A stretch of 64,000 bases of DNA from assembly GCF_004959765.1 (NCBI RefSeq), contig NZ_SJZD01000001.1, positions 62,001-126,000 of the forward strand, written 5' to 3'. Below, in pieces: positions 7,535-14,253 of the stretch (positions are counted from its first letter, which is position 1; every line of letters begins with the position of its first letter). The stretch is from Flavobacterium sp. H122 (GTDB lineage: Bacteria > Bacteroidota > Bacteroidia > Flavobacteriales > Flavobacteriaceae). Made by a program: the position numbers and the translations under genes. The notes below the pieces were generated by a model. That model did no database searches, had not been told where the DNA came from, and saw nothing but the letters and a program-made list of their open reading frames with translations.

Positions 7535-7759
7535 ATGTGGAATATAAATATAAAAAATATAGCTAATTCATTTTTTAGGAAAAATGAGAAAAAGCTGAAA
7601 TTTGAGCCAATAATAACTCAAAAAGAGAATAATAAAGGAAAAAGTCTTGAGAATATGATTGTGTATGTGGATGAAAACGGACATTTGACTTCCACACCGC
7701 AGGTAATTAAGAAAACAGCCGGGATTTCCGATTGTACAAGTGAATGGATTCAAAAATAA
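7535..7759 (+). CDS. small hypothetical protein (74 residues)
   Basis: Starts 21 bases after the helicase stop and has no promoter of its own, so it is probably co-transcribed. The protein has a basic first half and the stretch ENMIVYVDENGHLTSTPQ, which looks like a small strand-turn-strand unit. No family recognised. The downstream terminator at 7821 would end the two-gene transcript. The context suggests an RNA-related accessory role, but that is only guilt by association. Confidence 0.55.
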   Translation: MWNINIKNIANSFFRKNEKKLKFEPIITQKENNKGKSLENMIVYVDENGHLTSTPQVIKKTAGISDCTSEWIQK

Positions 7760-7820
7760 ACTGAATCAATAGTGTACCAGTTGAACTGATTTTTTTACCT
7801 GTTGTAGAATATTTATAGTT

Positions 7821-7854
7821 AAACACCTATGCGTAATTGTCTAGGTGTTTTTTT
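7821..7854 (+). terminator. rho-independent terminator after helicase unit
   Basis: AAACACCTA and TAGGTGTTT pair over 9 bp with a 12-base loop, followed by T-rich sequence. Confidence 0.75.
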
Positions 7855-8000
7855 ATAGGCATATAATTGCTAATAGTTTTTCAAATTTAATTATCTGCAG
7901 GTGTAATACCGGTTTATTTTTTTAAATAAATTTTTAGTTTTCTTTAACATTTCGGTATGATTGTTGCTATTTTTACTGCAAACCAATAAAACCGAATATA

Positions 8001-8534
8001 ATGAGCGAAGCAAGAAACACTTTCGGCAAAACTTCCATCACACAAAAATCTAAAAAACTGCAACCCCGGGTTGACTTAACCGCTATGGTTAGTGTTTCGT
8101 TCTTACTGATTGTATTTTTTATGCTGAGTTCTTTTTTATCAAGATCCAATGCTATGGATTTTGGGATGCCTGATAAAAGGCATATTGACTGTGGAACTGA
8201 ACCTTATTGTTTGGGAGAAGACAGACTATATACAGTTTTAGTGGGTATAAATAAAATAGTTTGCTACGAAGGAAACAGGTTGGATTTCTCAAATGAAACA
8301 AGGAGTTTTAAATTTAATGACAATCTTTTGATTAAAGAAATGATTTCTAAAAATCAATTTCTCAAAAATTTTTATGGTGACAAAAAAGGGCTTATTGTTA
8401 TCATCAAACCAAGTAAAGAATCAAATTACGGTAATTTAGTTGATGTATTGGATGAAATGGCAATAGTGAAAGTTCCAACTTATGCAGTTGTAGATATCAC
8501 ACCGGAAGAAGAAAAATTATTGGCTGATAAATAA
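8001..8534 (+). CDS. ExbD/TolR-family membrane protein (orphan)
   Basis: 177 residues. A short cytoplasmic N-terminus is followed by PRVDLTAMVSVSFLLIVFFML (about 27-47), the ExbD transmembrane segment with the essential Asp in VDLTAM, and a periplasmic domain ending VPTYAVVDITPEEEKLL. ExbD normally works with ExbB and TonB to energise outer-membrane transport. Here no exbB or tonB gene is adjacent, so it probably joins a system encoded elsewhere. The linker with two Cys (IDCGTEPYCLGE) is found in several Bacteroidota paralogues. Confidence 0.82.
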   Translation: MSEARNTFGKTSITQKSKKLQPRVDLTAMVSVSFLLIVFFMLSSFLSRSNAMDFGMPDKRHIDCGTEPYCLGEDRLYTVLVGINKIVCYEGNRLDFSNETRSFKFNDNLLIKEMISKNQFLKNFYGDKKGLIVIIKPSKESNYGNLVDVLDEMAIVKVPTYAVVDITPEEEKLLADK

Positions 8535-8567
8535 TTTGTCTATAAAATAAAAAAAATCTTACTTTTG
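8535..8567 (+). promoter_or_regulatory. Bacteroidota-type promoter for the first small-peptide unit
   Basis: TTTG at 8535-8538, a 21-base spacer, then TACTTTTG at 8560-8567. Transcription should start at about 8572-8575, essentially at the ATG of the following small gene, so the message would be leaderless or nearly so. Confidence 0.65.
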
Positions 8568-8574
8568 CATCATA

Positions 8575-8697
8575 ATGAAAAAACAAAACAGACATAATAT
8601 AGTACTAAGTATTAGTTTAGATCAACGCCCGGCAGTAAAATTTTCTGCTTGTGGGATGACGTTTGTTTGTTTTGAAAGGAATAGATTTAGAATATAA
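8575..8697 (+). CDS. 40-residue peptide, small unit 1
   Basis: An ATG-TAA frame encoding 40 residues, with a polar N-terminus and the segment DQRPAVKFS in the middle, two Cys and an aromatic, basic end (FERNRFRI). It is enclosed between its own promoter and a strong terminator in about 180 bases, with the ATG at the predicted transcription start. A second unit of the same size and plan lies at 9084 and shares the motif D-x-R-P-x-x-x-F. It could be a leaderless small protein, or the transcript could be a regulatory RNA with a fortuitous frame. Confidence 0.4.
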   Translation: MKKQNRHNIVLSISLDQRPAVKFSACGMTFVCFERNRFRI

Positions 8698-8721
8698 TCG
8701 ATTTTTACTATAAAATATACC

Positions 8722-8752
8722 AAGCGTCCTCTTTAAAAGGACGCTTTTTTTA
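8722..8752 (+). terminator. strong rho-independent terminator of small unit 1
   Basis: AAGCGTCCT and AGGACGCTT pair perfectly over 9 bp around a 7-base loop, followed by a run of T. Confidence 0.85.
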
Positions 8753-8984
8753 TGCAAAAAAGTAATAATGAATTGAATTTTTTAAGCCAAAGACAAAAAA
8801 ATATAAAAAAAAGAAAAAATGTTTCATGATTAAAAGAAATAACAAAAGATAGGTTTTGAACAGCAATCAGATGAGAGACAGCCATTTGAAAAAATCAGAA
8901 TATCTGTAGGAATACGGACAGGGTATTTTATGTTTAAAAATAAATGTAAGACACTGTAAATCAATAAAATAAATTAAAAAATAA
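8753..8984. other. AT-rich spacer between the two small units
   Basis: No coding frame, RNA gene or repeat recognised between the terminator of unit 1 and the promoter of unit 2. Confidence 0.5.
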
Positions 8985-9017
8985 TTTGGAAGTTACTTTT
9001 TTTTGACTTTATCTTTG
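8985..9017 (+). promoter_or_regulatory. Bacteroidota-type promoter for the second small-peptide unit
   Basis: TTTG at 8985-8988, a 21-base spacer, then TATCTTTG at 9010-9017: the same spacing as unit 1. Predicted start at about 9023, giving a 60-base leader. Confidence 0.65.
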
Positions 9018-9083
9018 CCTCAGAATTATTACGAAACGAATTACAAATATCCTTCTGTGTTATACTAAAGGAATTATATAAAA

Positions 9084-9206
9084 ATGAATATGAAAGCATT
9101 ACTAACAAATAGCAGCAAAGAACGAAGCATAGCATCGGATTATGACTTCAGACCCGGATTTGATTTCCCGATGGTAATGTCACAGGTGTACCCGTATAGG
9201 CAATAG
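9084..9206 (+). CDS. 40-residue peptide, small unit 2
   Basis: ATG-TAG, 40 codons, preceded by AAAGGAATT 12 bases before the start, a fair ribosome binding site. The peptide has a polar first half, then DFRPGFDFP and an aromatic, basic end (VYPYRQ). Aligned with unit 1, both have D-x-R-P-x-x-x-F at about residues 16-28 and both are exactly 40 residues. The unit has its own promoter and ends in a terminator 25 bases after the stop. No known leader-peptide codon run is seen, and the gene that follows is a tRNA, so amino-acid attenuation is not obvious. Confidence 0.45.
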   Translation: MNMKALLTNSSKERSIASDYDFRPGFDFPMVMSQVYPYRQ

Positions 9207-9230
9207 GATAATATCTTATTGTTATGTATG

Positions 9231-9257
9231 AAGCACCTTTAACAAGGTGCTTTTTTT
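9231..9257 (+). terminator. strong rho-independent terminator of small unit 2
   Basis: AAGCACCTT-TAAC-AAGGTGCTT, a perfect 9-bp stem with a 4-base loop, then T-rich sequence. It has the same AAGC...GCTTTTTTTATG ending as the terminator of unit 1. Confidence 0.88.
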
Positions 9258-9341
9258 ATGCTTAAAAAACAGGAGAGTAGGTAGTATTTATAAATAACAG
9301 TTAGTTAGGTAAAAAGTGTTCAATTTACTTACTCTCATAAT

Positions 9342-9415
9342 GATCCAATAGCTCAAATGGAGAGAGTATTCGCCTACGAAGCGAAGGGTTTCAGGTTCGA
9401 ATCCTGATTGGATCA
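9342..9415 (+). tRNA. tRNA-Arg (anticodon ACG)
   Basis: Complete cloverleaf: acceptor GATCCAA with TTGGATC, D arm GCTC/GAGT, anticodon arm TTCGC-CTACGAA-GCGAA, T arm TCAGG-TTCGAAT-CCTGA, discriminator A. Anticodon ACG at 9376-9378; no encoded CCA. The loop CTACGAA is the standard one for this isoacceptor. First of four tRNA-like genes spaced 10, 28 and 6 bases apart. Confidence 0.88.
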
Positions 9416-9425
9416 CAAAACATAA

Positions 9426-9496
9426 GGTTCTATAGTTCAAGGGATAGAACGGCTGTCTTCTAAACAGCAGATACAAGTTCGAATCTTGTTGGAACC
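9426..9496 (+). tRNA. tRNA-Arg (anticodon TCT)
   Basis: Acceptor GGTTCTA with TGGAACC (one G-U), D arm GTTC/GAAC, anticodon arm GCTGT-CTTCTAA-ACAGC, T arm ACAAG-TTCGAAT-CTTGT. The anticodon loop CTTCTAA is standard for Arg-TCT. The base after the acceptor is T, unusual as a discriminator for Arg. Confidence 0.8.
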
Positions 9497-9524
9497 TCAC
9501 ATAAAGTTCTTTAGAAAGGGAACT

Positions 9525-9595
9525 GGCTCATTGTGGCAATGGCAACCTATCCGACTGTCTCTCGGATGCCACGGGTTCGATTCCCGTATGAGCTG
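9525..9595 (+). tRNA. tRNA-like gene, anticodon GTC (Asp), atypical
   Basis: Right length and a good T arm (ACGGG-TTCGATT-CCCGT) and acceptor (GGCTCAT with ATGAGCT, terminal G-U pair), and a perfect anticodon stem TCCGA/TCGGA. The loop CTGTCTC reads anticodon GTC but has a pyrimidine at position 37, where nearly all tRNAs have a purine, and the D stem is reduced to about 2 bp. It may be a non-decoding tRNA-like RNA or a decaying copy. Confidence 0.5.
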
Positions 9596-9601
9596 CTAAA
9601 A

Positions 9602-9674
9602 CTGGGAAGATAACGATTGGTTGTTTACCTGCTTTGGATGCAGGAGGCTGCAGGTTCGAGTCCTGCTTCCCAGA
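9602..9674 (+). tRNA. tRNA-like gene, anticodon TGG (Pro), atypical
   Basis: Acceptor CTGGGAA/TTCCCAG with the C1-G72 pair typical of Pro, anticodon stem CCTGC/GCAGG, T arm GCAGG-TTCGAGT-CCTGC, discriminator A. The loop TTTGGAT gives TGG, but position 37 is A, whereas bacterial tRNA-Pro has G37, methylated to keep frame. The D stem is weak. Function as an ordinary decoder is doubtful. Confidence 0.5.
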
Positions 9675-9771
9675 CAAAAGATGTATAAATTGGTTTTGAA
9701 AATGATTTTGTGTAGTACGCAAAATAATTGCGCACTGATTTTAAAATCTTTGTTCAGAAATTAAACAGAAC

Positions 9772-10164
9772 ATGAGAACAATTAAGATGCATTGCAAAAA
9801 ATGCAATGTAAAGTTAACTGCTGAATTTTATGAAGTGTACAAAAGTGAACTAAGGTTTGATGACGGGACAAATATGATTGAAAAGAATAAATTTTCAGTT
9901 TATTTCAATGAATTCACCAACAAAAAAGAATTGGTCATTGCCATTGATGATTACTATTTCAAAAACCATAAAGATTCTCGAAGATTCACAGGGTGCTGTG
10001 GAAGTTCAGGAATAGATGGGATGAATAAAGTATGTGCCAACGGTCATGAAATAGCTACAGAATTCTCAGATTGTTACATGCCTCATTATATTTCAGTTAA
10101 TCTGGAAAATGTTCTGATCAAAGAGGTAAGCAATGCCTATGAAATAAAGGAAATGAAATTATAA
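9772..10164 (+). CDS. Cys-rich hypothetical protein, probably zinc-binding
   Basis: 130 residues, no signal peptide, no membrane segment. It starts MHCKKCNVKLTAE, a CxxC knuckle at about residues 8-11, and has a second cluster RRFTGCCGSSGIDGMNKVCANGHEIATEFSDC from residue 70 that can supply further Cys and His ligands, so a zinc-ribbon-like fold is likely. It sits alone inside the tRNA-like array: four tRNA-like genes before it and three degenerate ones after it. Family and function not recognised. Its position suggests a role with these RNAs or with the downstream slipin. Confidence 0.7.
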   Translation: MRTIKMHCKKCNVKLTAEFYEVYKSELRFDDGTNMIEKNKFSVYFNEFTNKKELVIAIDDYYFKNHKDSRRFTGCCGSSGIDGMNKVCANGHEIATEFSDCYMPHYISVNLENVLIKEVSNAYEIKEMKL

Positions 10165-10194
10165 CAATATCAAACAAGTCCTGTTGGGTGTTTC

Positions 10195-10250
10195 TGTATG
10201 GCACTAATGTGGCGAACATTGCGCGGAGGCGTATGATGTTTTACCATGCA
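10195..10250 (+). other. possible small structured RNA
   Basis: TGTATGG at 10195-10201 can pair with CCATGCA at 10244-10250 (7 bp, one G-U), like an acceptor stem. Inside are two hairpins: AATGT/ACATT around GGCGA and CGC/GCG around GGAG. There is no TTCGANNC loop, so it is not a tRNA. A suggestive fold only. Confidence 0.25.
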
Positions 10251-10289
10251 ACTTGATTTGGAGGTTTCGAGGGTTTTCCAAAAAATCTT

Positions 10290-10328
10290 CCGACTCTATC
10301 GGTCGTGGGTTCGATTCCCACTCCTGGT
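10290..10328 (+). pseudogene. degenerate tRNA-like sequence (T arm)
   Basis: A perfect T arm GTGGG-TTCGATT-CCCAC at 10305-10321 preceded by a short hairpin CCGA-CTCTA-TCGG, but no matching 5' acceptor strand or D arm. Remnant or reduced tRNA-like element. Confidence 0.45.
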
Positions 10329-10329
10329 T

Positions 10330-10396
10330 TTCAGGATAGTTCAGTTGGTTAGAACAATAGACCTTGGTTACGCAGGTTCGAATCCTGCACACGATT
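10330..10396 (+). pseudogene. degenerate tRNA-like sequence (D and T arms)
   Basis: A canonical D arm GTTC/GAAC at 10339-10355 and T arm GCAGG-TTCGAAT-CCTGC at 10372-10388 at a spacing close to that of a tRNA. The anticodon stem and acceptor stem do not pair. It looks like a tRNA with a damaged centre. Confidence 0.45.
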
Positions 10397-10400
10397 AGGG

Positions 10401-10464
10401 ATTGTGTTTGACAGTGGCTGTCACCAAACAGACTCAAAATCTGTTTAACAGAGTTTCATTCTCT
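10401..10464 (+). pseudogene. degenerate tRNA-Leu-like sequence (anticodon CAA)
   Basis: An anticodon arm ACAGA-CTCAAAA-TCTGT at 10428-10444 is typical of tRNA-Leu(CAA) and is preceded by a hairpin TGACAG-TGG-CTGTCA. The T arm is altered (TTCATTC in place of TTCGANNC) and no acceptor pairing is found. Confidence 0.4.
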
Positions 10465-10740
10465 CTTTAAAAAGAATGTCATTAAAGAAAGCCTTTTGGC
10501 CTTTATCAGTCAGAGATGATTAAATGCAACTATGACACTCAAGATAAGACCTGAAAGCAGTTTTGTTTGCTGAACCGTTCTTTTGCTTTGGTACTTGCTG
10601 AATTTTAAAATTTTAGTATTCAAAAATAGTACAAAACCATCAGAATGCTTTTTCAAACTGACCCATTTCCGTCCTAGACCGGAGGATAAAGTCTGGAAGG
10701 TTTTTTTATTTAAAAGATTAATAATTTATTACGATATAAG
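10465..10740. other. 276-base non-coding stretch before the slipin
   Basis: No coding frame. It holds a GCC-TTTT-GGC hairpin near 10490-10500 and the terminator-like structure at 10674-10707. The rest may be the 3' part of a non-coding transcript from the tRNA-like array. Confidence 0.4.
10674..10707 (+). terminator. terminator-like hairpin before the slipin gene
   Basis: CTAGAC at 10674-10679 pairs with GTCTGG at 10691-10696 (one G-U), followed after AAGG by a run of seven T. It would end a transcript from the tRNA-like region 34 bases before the slipin start. Confidence 0.5.
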
Positions 10741-11838
10741 ATGATTAAAAGAATTAAAATCAAAGCGTACCAAGTGGGCTTGGTATTTGAAAACAGAAAA
10801 CTGATTACCGTTTTAAAAGAAGGTTCTCATTGGATTTTTGGTAACAAACAAGTTGAAACTTATGAGATGAAACAATCATTTGTTGCACCTGTAGAATTGA
10901 ATATTTTATTGCAAAACGAAGAATTGGCGTCAATGCTGGAAATTGTTGAAATTGCCGACAATGAAATTGCATTGTATTTTGTGAATGGAATTTTCAAAGA
11001 GGTGCTGGCAACCGGAAGATTCGCTTTTTGGAAAGGATATATTAAAAATGAATTCATTAAAGTTGACTTATCTAAAGTAGAAATCACTGAAGATATTCCT
11101 TTGACTTTATTGGAAAACGTAAAAGTCAGACATTTAACCAGAAGATTTCAGGTAATGAGCCATGAAAAGGGATTGCTTTTTGTTGACGGCAAGTTTGCCA
11201 GAGAAGTAGGGGCAGGGACCTATTATTTTTGGAACAATACCATTCCGGTAGAAATTAAAACAATTGATTTGAGACAGCAACAAATGGAAATTTCCGGTCA
11301 GGAATTATTGACAAAAGACAAGGCTTCATTACGGATTAATTTTTTTGTAAAGTATCAGGTGGTTGCTATTTCAAAAGCTTTGTTGGAAAATAAAGATTTT
11401 GAAAAACAATTGTACGTTTTAATGCAGTTGGCTTTAAGAGCTTTTATCGGCGCTTTTACTTTAGATGAATTATTGAGCAAGAAAGACACAATTGCTGAAA
11501 ATATTTTAGAAGAAGTAAAAGATAAAATTCAAAATCTTGGCGTTTTTGTTTCTGATGCAGGTATCAGAGATGTTATTTTACCCGGCGATATGAAAGAAAT
11601 CATGAATCAGGTATTGGTAGCTGAGAAGAAAGCACAGGCCAACAGCATTATGAGACGTGAAGAAACCGCATCTACCAGAAGCTTGTTGAATACAGCCAAA
11701 TTAATGGAAGAAAACGAAATGCTATGGAAATTGAAAGAAATGGAATATGTTGAAAAAATTGCTGATAGAATTGGTGAAATTACCATTTCCGGAAGCGGAA
11801 ACATTATTGGTCAATTGAAAGAGATATTTGTTAAATAA
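10741..11838 (+). CDS. slipin / SPFH (band-7) family protein
   Basis: 365 residues. The SPFH domain runs from about 100 to 300: GLLFVDGKFAREVGAGTYYFWN, KTIDLRQQQMEISGQELLTKDKASLRINFFVKYQV and a C-terminal charged helix with VLVAEKKAQANSIMRREETASTRSLLNTAKLMEEN, which is the oligomerisation coiled coil. Typical slipins start with a membrane hairpin; here the N-terminus (MIKRIKIKAYQVGLVFENRKL) has none and looks like a second, degenerate copy of the beta-sandwich repeat. Slipins of this soluble-start type occur in bacterial RNA-repair loci with RtcB, Rsr and tRNA-like RNAs. None of those proteins is encoded in this window, but tRNA-like sequences lie directly upstream. Confidence 0.85.
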   Translation: MIKRIKIKAYQVGLVFENRKLITVLKEGSHWIFGNKQVETYEMKQSFVAPVELNILLQNEELASMLEIVEIADNEIALYFVNGIFKEVLATGRFAFWKGYIKNEFIKVDLSKVEITEDIPLTLLENVKVRHLTRRFQVMSHEKGLLFVDGKFAREVGAGTYYFWNNTIPVEIKTIDLRQQQMEISGQELLTKDKASLRINFFVKYQVVAISKALLENKDFEKQLYVLMQLALRAFIGAFTLDELLSKKDTIAENILEEVKDKIQNLGVFVSDAGIRDVILPGDMKEIMNQVLVAEKKAQANSIMRREETASTRSLLNTAKLMEENEMLWKLKEMEYVEKIADRIGEITISGSGNIIGQLKEIFVK

Positions 11839-11893
11839 TTTTAACCCTGGTGAATTTTCCGGGGTTCTAATTTTAAAGTATTAAATCAAACAA

Positions 11894-11990
11894 AATCAGG
11901 TAGTTTTACTCATATATGGAATTGATGGTAGTTTTAATTTTACACTATTCAAATAAACAGCGTTTACCGAAAAGCTTAAAAAGAGTAGGT
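11894..11990 (+). promoter_or_regulatory. upstream region conserved between the two VapA-like genes (copy 2)
   Basis: Matches the region before the first VapA-like gene in the same order: 11894-11915 (19 of 22 identical), ACCGAAAAGCT at 11966-11976, AGAGTAGGT at 11982-11990. The spacing to the ATG is within a few bases of copy 1. Confidence 0.55.
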
Positions 11991-12008
11991 GTATTAAAAC
12001 AAACTATT

Positions 12009-12476
12009 ATGGCAAATCAAAATGGAACTGAAAATGCAGTTCAACAAGAGGTTAGTAAAGAAATTATTGCTCATGATTTTCATGTGGCTATGAAAGGAAA
12101 ATTAGAAGATGCGGCTATAGAATCAGCTAAAAAACAAATTTTAAAAGCGGCAACTCAATCATATCCTGCCAGAGGAAGTGTAGCAAGTTTTATGTTTTAT
12201 TTGCAATTTCAGATAGAAATTCAAAATGGCGGAAAAACTTTCAATGGAAAAGCAGGTGGTCTTACAACACCAGGTGGAGGTGCTCTTTATGGAGATGTTT
12301 ATACTGACGATATTAACCGCTTATATGCCAATACAGTTAGTTTCCAGTTTAACTGTACGCCGGTTTATACGAGCTTGTTATTCTTTGATGGAAATTCTAA
12401 TTTATTAGGACATTTCCAATCTGGATCTGTTTCAACTGTTCTAGGTGTAGGCGGTGGAAGCGGCAGCTGGTCTTAA
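12009..12476 (+). CDS. VapA-family (Rhodococcus equi virulence-associated) protein, copy 2
   Basis: 155 residues from the ATG at 12009. This start was chosen over in-frame ATGs at 11916 and 11925 because the N-terminus then aligns with copy 1 (VSKEIIAHDF) and the longer form would translate the conserved upstream blocks. The core is a close Vap barrel: GKTFNGKAGGLTTPGGGA, YGDVYTDDINRLYANTVSFQ, LLFFDGNSNLLGHFQSG, VLGVGGGSGSWS. VapA of R. equi has nearly the same series, including LTLPGAGGLWG and GVGGGSGSW. No signal peptide. It follows the slipin by 170 bases and ends before a strong terminator. The role in this organism is unknown. Confidence 0.85.
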   Translation: MANQNGTENAVQQEVSKEIIAHDFHVAMKGKLEDAAIESAKKQILKAATQSYPARGSVASFMFYLQFQIEIQNGGKTFNGKAGGLTTPGGGALYGDVYTDDINRLYANTVSFQFNCTPVYTSLLFFDGNSNLLGHFQSGSVSTVLGVGGGSGSWS

Positions 12477-12498
12477 TCCTTAAAAGACATTAAATATG

Positions 12499-12545
12499 AA
12501 CGTCCGTAATTTCATGATTAAGAAGTTACGGACGTTTGCTTTTAT
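12499..12545. terminator. terminator after VapA-like copy 2
   Basis: AACGTCCGTAA at 12499-12509 and TTACGGACGTT at 12526-12536 form a perfect 11-bp stem. It may act in both directions between the convergent genes. Confidence 0.8.
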
Positions 12546-12561
12546 ACTATTGGTGATCCTG

Positions 12562-13500
12562 TTAATGTCTGTTATCACAATTAATATAAACAGGTTTTTC
12601 AGATTGCTGCAAAAAATTGATTTCTTCACATCCAAACGAGAAATACTGAAATCCAAAAACCACCGGAGTTTTATCATTTAAAAGTTTTCCTATCCATTGA
12701 TTATCAATAGGAGCAAAAGAAACGCCTTCGCTTTCCGTAAATAGTTTTTGAAAAATTACTTTTTTATTAGCTTCATTAACGACTGTCAAATATTTCCCTT
12801 GAATAGTTTTGCCTTTACTGTCTGTATATTCCTGTAAATAGCATTGGTAACCGTTAGTCTTAAATTCAAAAAACTGTCCCGGTTTTGATTTGCTTGTTTT
12901 GACAAACTGATTTAATTCATTCAGTTTTTTCCCTTTGGCAACTGAAACTGGTAAATCTTTAGCTGTAATTTTTTTCCATATAATTTTTTTGATTTCACCT
13001 TTGCTAAAAGGACTTTCTTTACCTGCATATACAAAAACAGTACTAAAATTATCTTTGATCGATGCAAGTTTATCGTCTATTTCAAAACCTATCATAAAAT
13101 CATTCTGATTGTAAGGCCATTCGGCACCGTAGACATTCAAACAGGCAACAAGGTCAAGTGATTTTACAGGAAATGACAGTAAAATATCTTTTGAATAATC
13201 ATAAATGAACAATTTATCTGTTTCAGCAATTTTTGTTTTATTTAAAAAGCGTTTTCTGAATTTGGATTCCAATTTTAAATATTTTGAATTGGATTCTGTT
13301 TTTCCTTTCAGGCTTGGAATAGCTGTTGAATCTTTATGCTCACTTAATGAGTAAATATCGGAAAGTGATACAAAATTTACGTGATCGTTTTCTTTTTTCT
13401 GATAAGACTGCAATTCAAATAAGGATGAATTTTGAGCAACTGTTTTTAAATTTAGAGATAGTAAAAATAAAATAAATGTAATTTTTAATTTCATAAGCAT
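12562..13500 (-). CDS. secreted hypothetical protein
   Basis: 312 residues with a clear signal peptide (KLKITFILFLLSLNLKTVAQ, cleavage probably after VAQ). A second in-frame ATG at 13494 would remove two residues and is equally good. The mature part is a soluble alternating-strand protein without a recognised domain. Two Cys (in FGCEEINF and YINCDN) near the C-terminus could form a disulfide. Likely periplasmic. It stands alone, convergent with the second VapA-like gene. Confidence 0.7.
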   Translation of the reverse strand: MLMKLKITFILFLLSLNLKTVAQNSSLFELQSYQKKENDHVNFVSLSDIYSLSEHKDSTAIPSLKGKTESNSKYLKLESKFRKRFLNKTKIAETDKLFIYDYSKDILLSFPVKSLDLVACLNVYGAEWPYNQNDFMIGFEIDDKLASIKDNFSTVFVYAGKESPFSKGEIKKIIWKKITAKDLPVSVAKGKKLNELNQFVKTSKSKPGQFFEFKTNGYQCYLQEYTDSKGKTIQGKYLTVVNEANKKVIFQKLFTESEGVSFAPIDNQWIGKLLNDKTPVVFGFQYFSFGCEEINFLQQSEKPVYINCDNRH

Positions 13501-13576
13501 GATTTTTTAAAAATCAAATATAAATAAATTCTTACAAATAAATTCAACCGACAAAAGCCAATATAACGTTAAAAAA

Positions 13577-13621
13577 ATCCCAAAAGAGTAACTGCTTTTT
13601 AGTAATTACAACTTTTGGGAT
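13577..13621 (-). terminator. terminator of the OsmC gene
   Basis: On the minus strand ATCCCAAAAG and CTTTTGGGAT pair perfectly over 10 bp around a 25-base loop, followed by a run of T. Confidence 0.75.
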
Positions 13622-13644
13622 GTACTGTATGTAATTTATATTTT

Positions 13645-14058
13645 CTAACTGTTTAAATTATAAGTTACATTAATTTTTGTGTGCAGCAACTTTGATATAG
13701 GGCAATTGGCTTCAGCATCACGAACCAATTCTTCAAACTGTGAAGCTTCTATATCAGGAACTGAGGCAGTCAGGTTTAAATTTGAAGCTACAATAACACC
13801 ATCTTCAAAAACAATTTCTGCATCCGTTTTTAATTCGTCAGGAGTAAAGCCAGCTGCCTGTAAGTTGAATGCTAATTTCATGGTAAAGCATCCGGAATGA
13901 GCTGCGCCAATTAATTCTTCAGGATTTGTCCCTATCCCTTCTTCAAATCGGGAACTGAATGAATACTGTGTTTTATTTAAAACGGTACTTTGTGTACTTA
14001 AATGTCCTTTACCATCTTTTCCTGTGCCATTCCATACGGCAGTTGCTCTTCTTTTCAT
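13645..14058 (-). CDS. OsmC-family peroxiredoxin
   Basis: 137 residues from the start at 14058 (MKRRATAVWNGTGKDGKG), chosen because the family begins here and the longer frame to 14145 adds an unlikely AT-rich segment. The two catalytic Cys are present: AAHSGCFTM and EANCPISKL, with the resolving and peroxidatic roles as in OsmC of E. coli. It should reduce organic hydroperoxides in the cytoplasm. Single gene with its own terminator. Confidence 0.9.
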   Translation of the reverse strand: MKRRATAVWNGTGKDGKGHLSTQSTVLNKTQYSFSSRFEEGIGTNPEELIGAAHSGCFTMKLAFNLQAAGFTPDELKTDAEIVFEDGVIVASNLNLTASVPDIEASQFEELVRDAEANCPISKLLHTKINVTYNLNS

Positions 14059-14253
14059 ATGTTGTTTTTTATTTGATTGAATTACTAATTTACAAAAATT
14101 ATAGTGAGTAATGATTAAATAGTTATTCACTTCGGATTCATTCAAATTATACTTTAATTTTTTTCAGATTTTGAATGTTGATAATAAAAAGGTGAGTGTA
14201 GTAATTCTCTTTAAAAAATATATTATTTTCGATAACTCTAAAACCGAAAAACT

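Noticed and set aside
9084..9257. Amino-acid attenuator upstream of a biosynthetic operon
   Set aside because: No run of one codon in the peptide and no biosynthetic gene follows; tRNA genes do.
9288..9722. Minus-strand frames with phrases such as SGFEPETL and QDSNLQPPASK
   Set aside because: They are the antisense of the tRNA T arms, the classic spurious frames over tRNA genes. They were used only as support for the tRNA calls.
10204..10437. Minus-strand frame with ESNPRPIESEDF
   Set aside because: Antisense of degenerate tRNA-like sequences, not a protein gene.
12496..12681. 61-codon plus-strand frame after the second VapA-like gene
   Set aside because: It begins inside the terminator hairpin and overlaps the 3' end of the convergent secreted-protein gene.
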